Assembly: GCF_029168315.1 (NCBI RefSeq)
Contig: NZ_JARGYD010000019.1
Span: 1-33,610, forward strand
Reading direction: 5' to 3'
DNA: 33,610 bases
Origin: Psychromarinibacter halotolerans
GTDB lineage: Bacteria; Pseudomonadota; Alphaproteobacteria; Rhodobacterales; Rhodobacteraceae
This document shows positions 31,313-33,610 of this stretch, piece after piece (the first letter of the stretch is position 1; the number at the start of each line of letters is the position of its first letter). Below the pieces are notes generated by a model. The model did no database searches. It saw only the letters and a program-made list of their open reading frames with translations, and was not told where the DNA came from. The position numbers were made by a program, and so were the translations under genes.

Positions 31313-33436
31313 ATGGCACGCGACTACCCCCTCACGCGCTACCGTAACTTCGGTATCATGGCGCACATCGACGCCGGTAAAACCACGACGACCGAGCGGA
31401 TCCTGTACTACACCGGACGCTCCCACAAGATCGGCGAAGTCCACGATGGCGCCGCCACGATGGACTGGATGGAGCAGGAGCAGGAGCGTGGCATCACGAT
31501 CACCTCTGCTGCCACGACCACGTTCTGGCAGTGGCAGGAAGATCCGACCGAGGAAGGCACCTCGGACACGAAGTTCCGCTACAACATCATCGACACGCCC
31601 GGCCACGTTGACTTCACCATCGAGGTCGAGCGTTCGCTTGCCGTTCTCGACGGTGCGATCTGCCTGCTGGACGGCAACGCCGGCGTTGAACCGCAGACCG
31701 AAACCGTGTGGCGTCAGGCTGACCGCTACGAAGTTCCGCGCATCGTGTTCGTCAACAAGATGGACAAGATCGGCGCTGACTTCTTCAACTGCGTGAAGAT
31801 GATCAAAGACCGCACCGGCGCGACCCCCGTTCCGGTGAACTTCCCGATCGGCGCGGAAGACCAGCTTGAAGGCATCGTCGACCTCGTCACGATGGAAGAG
31901 TGGGTCTGGAAGGGTGAAGACCTTGGCGCGTCCTGGGTTCGTGGCCCGATCCGCGACGAACTGAAGGACCTGGCCGACGAGTGGCGCTCGACCCTGATCG
32001 AGAACGCCGTCGAGCAGGACGACGCGGCGATGGAAGCCTACCTTGAAGGCGAAGAGCCCGACGTCCCGACCCTGCGGAACCTGATCCGCAAGGGCACGCT
32101 GTCGCTGTCCTTCGTTCCGGTTCTGGGTGGTTCGGCCTTCAAGAACAAAGGTGTCCAGCCGCTGCTGAACGCCGTTGTCGACTTCCTGCCGGGTCCGCTT
32201 GACGTTCCGCCGTACATGGGCTTCTCGCCCGACGACGAAACGGAAGAGCGTAACATCGCGCGTCACGCTGACGACGAAGAGCCCTTCTCGGGCCTCGCGT
32301 TCAAAATCATGAACGACCCGTTCGTCGGCTCGCTGACCTTCACCCGGATCTACTCGGGCGTCCTCAAGAAGGGCGACTCGATCATGAACTCCACGAAGGG
32401 CAAGAAAGAGCGCATCGGTCGTATGATGATGATGCACTCGAACAACCGCGAGGAAATCGACGAAGCGTTTGCGGGCGACATCATCGCGCTGGCCGGTCTG
32501 AAAGAGACCACCACCGGTGACACCCTCTGCGACAGCCAGAAGCAGGTCGTGCTTGAAACCATGACCTTCCCGGATCCGGTCATCGAAATCGCGGTCGAGC
32601 CGAAAACCAAGGCCGACCAAGAGAAGATGTCCGCCGGTCTGCAGCGTTTGGCCGCCGAAGACCCGTCCTTCCGCGTCGAAACCGACCTCGAGTCGGGCCA
32701 GACCATCATGAAGGGCATGGGCGAACTTCACCTCGACATCCTGGTCGACCGCCTGAAGCGCGAGTTCAAGGTCGAGGCGAACATCGGTGCGCCGCAGGTG
32801 GCCTACCGCGAGACCATCTCGAAAGAGGTCGAGCACACCTACACTCACAAGAAACAGTCGGGTGGTTCGGGTCAGTTCGCCGAGGTCAAGCTGGTCATCA
32901 CTCCGACCGAGGCCGGCGAAGGCTACTCGTTCGAGTCGAAGATCGTCGGCGGTGCGGTTCCGAAGGAATACATCCCGGGTGTCGAAAAAGGCATCAAATC
33001 GGTCATGGACTCCGGTCCGCTGGCTGGCTTCCCGGTGATCGACTTCAAGGTCGCTCTGATCGACGGTAAGTTCCACGACGTGGACTCCAGCGTTCTCGCG
33101 TTCGAAATCGCCGCCCGTATGGGGATGCGCGAAGGGATGCGGAAAGCCGGCGCCAAACTGCTGGAACCGATCATGAAGGTCGAGGTGATCACGCCGGAAG
33201 AGTACACCGGCAACATCATCGGTGATCTGACCTCTCGTCGTGGTCAGGTGCAGGGCCAGGAGAACCGCGGCAACGCGATCGCCATCAACGCCTTCGTGCC
33301 GCTGGCCAACATGTTCGGCTACATCAACAACCTGCGCTCGATGTCCTCGGGCCGCGCGCAGTTCACGATGCAGTTCGACCACTACGACCCGGTGCCGCAG
33401 AACATCTCGGACGAGATCCAGTCGAAGTACGCCTAA
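31313..33436 (+). CDS. fusA: Elongation factor G
   Basis: The 707-residue GTPase moves tRNA and mRNA through the ribosome after peptide bond formation and helps split ribosomes for recycling. The P-loop is AHIDAGKTTTTE (about 17-28), switch II DTPGHVDF, and the base-specificity motif NKMDK. Domains II to V follow intact, with the domain IV region YRETISKEVEH and the C-terminal SLAN-like FVPLANMFGYINNLRSMSSGRAQF. Length is normal. The start has AGGG upstream, and the gene follows rpsG by 21 bp. A distinctive hairpin array separates it from tuf. Confidence 0.99.
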   Translation: MARDYPLTRYRNFGIMAHIDAGKTTTTERILYYTGRSHKIGEVHDGAATMDWMEQEQERGITITSAATTTFWQWQEDPTEEGTSDTKFRYNIIDTPGHVDFTIEVERSLAVLDGAICLLDGNAGVEPQTETVWRQADRYEVPRIVFVNKMDKIGADFFNCVKMIKDRTGATPVPVNFPIGAEDQLEGIVDLVTMEEWVWKGEDLGASWVRGPIRDELKDLADEWRSTLIENAVEQDDAAMEAYLEGEEPDVPTLRNLIRKGTLSLSFVPVLGGSAFKNKGVQPLLNAVVDFLPGPLDVPPYMGFSPDDETEERNIARHADDEEPFSGLAFKIMNDPFVGSLTFTRIYSGVLKKGDSIMNSTKGKKERIGRMMMMHSNNREEIDEAFAGDIIALAGLKETTTGDTLCDSQKQVVLETMTFPDPVIEIAVEPKTKADQEKMSAGLQRLAAEDPSFRVETDLESGQTIMKGMGELHLDILVDRLKREFKVEANIGAPQVAYRETISKEVEHTYTHKKQSGGSGQFAEVKLVITPTEAGEGYSFESKIVGGAVPKEYIPGVEKGIKSVMDSGPLAGFPVIDFKVALIDGKFHDVDSSVLAFEIAARMGMREGMRKAGAKLLEPIMKVEVITPEEYTGNIIGDLTSRRGQVQGQENRGNAIAINAFVPLANMFGYINNLRSMSSGRAQFTMQFDHYDPVPQNISDEIQSKYA

Positions 33437-33440
33437 GTGC

Positions 33441-33493
33441 GGTGCGTGGGAGACCACGCACCCTACCCCGTAGGGTGCGCATTCATGCGCACC
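33441..33493 (+). promoter_or_regulatory. Overlapping alternative hairpins in the fusA-tuf spacer
   Basis: Three stems can form. A: GGTGCGTGG (33441-33449) with CCACGCACC (33454-33462), loop GAGA. B: 10 bp, 33457-33466 with 33470-33479, loop CCC. C: GGTGCGCA (33474-33481) with TGCGCACC (33486-33493), loop TTCA. B shares bases with both A and C, so A plus C and B exclude each other. No T-run follows. The tuf ribosome binding site (AAGGAGG, 33504-33510) lies 10 bp beyond. Confidence 0.6.
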
Positions 33494-33515
33494 GCCAGAG
33501 AACAAGGAGGCCATC

Positions 33516-33610
33516 ATGGCTAAGGAAAAGTTTGAACGTAACAAACCGCACGTCAACATCGGCACGATTGGCCACGTTGACCACGGCAAAACGACGCTGA
33601 CGGCGGCCAT
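33516..33610 (+). CDS. tuf: Elongation factor Tu, 5' part
   Basis: Only the first 31 complete codons are present; the gene runs off the right edge. The start MAKEKFERNKPHVNIGTIGH and the P-loop segment GHVDHGKTT identify EF-Tu, the GTPase that delivers aminoacyl-tRNA to the ribosome. AAGGAGG at 33504-33510 lies 5 bp before the ATG. Alphaproteobacteria often carry two tuf copies; this is the one in the str operon. Confidence 0.98.
   Translation, partial: MAKEKFERNKPHVNIGTIGHVDHGKTTLTAA

Noticed and set aside
30755..33610. A 951-codon minus-strand frame opposite rpsG, fusA and tuf
   Set aside because: It is antisense to universally conserved translation genes and runs off the window without a recognisable domain; a codon-bias artefact.

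Overview
The window is a high-GC chromosomal segment from an alphaproteobacterium, most likely a Rhodobacteraceae (Roseobacter-group) species. The main reasons are an Mcl1-type malyl-CoA lyase, the divergent zinc-ribbon gene beside ftsEX, a DgcN/DgcA pair, a taurine-pyruvate-aminotransferase-like protein, and GC-rich dispersed palindromic repeats of a kind common in this family. I see no phage genes, insertion sequence, CRISPR array, rRNA or tRNA. The segment looks like ordinary core chromosome with a few accessory modules.

Region 1 (1-4372): GC-rich repeats, then a MarR-type regulator transcribed divergently from aroQ, a shikimate-dehydrogenase-like gene with an altered substrate pocket, an HpcH/HpaI aldolase and an MFS transporter. 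Together these look like a small catabolic module with its own regulator and permease. Its substrate is unknown, and it is my best candidate for an undescribed pathway.

Region 2 (4460-10290): a class III aminotransferase close to taurine-pyruvate aminotransferase, a small DsrE-like protein, lysA (last step of lysine synthesis) and a large DUF4175-type membrane protein with a Gln/Gly-rich tract.

Region 3 (10510-15358): a membrane-anchored zinc-ribbon protein with a very acidic linker, divergent from a tightly overlapping ftsE-ftsX-plsC-PPOX unit that is followed by a second PPOX flavoprotein gene.

Region 4 (15376-20796): a RimB-RimK fusion (retropepsin-like protease plus ATP-grasp glutamate ligase), accA and an SDR lacking the usual catalytic Tyr/Lys, all on the minus strand. 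An AraC-GyrI regulator and a divergent LysE-exporter/AsnC-regulator pair follow.

Region 5 (20952-30120): a secreted RTX-type protein, mcl1, the D-glutamate catabolism pair dgcN-dgcA, a Tat-exported transglutaminase-like protein, two glycosyltransferases and a DMT-type permease.

Region 6 (30189-33610): a near-consensus promoter and a long leader, then the str operon rpsL-rpsG-fusA-tuf, with tuf cut by the window edge. The fusA-tuf gap holds three overlapping hairpins arranged like an attenuator.

Gene functions come from recognising family motifs by eye. No database search was run.
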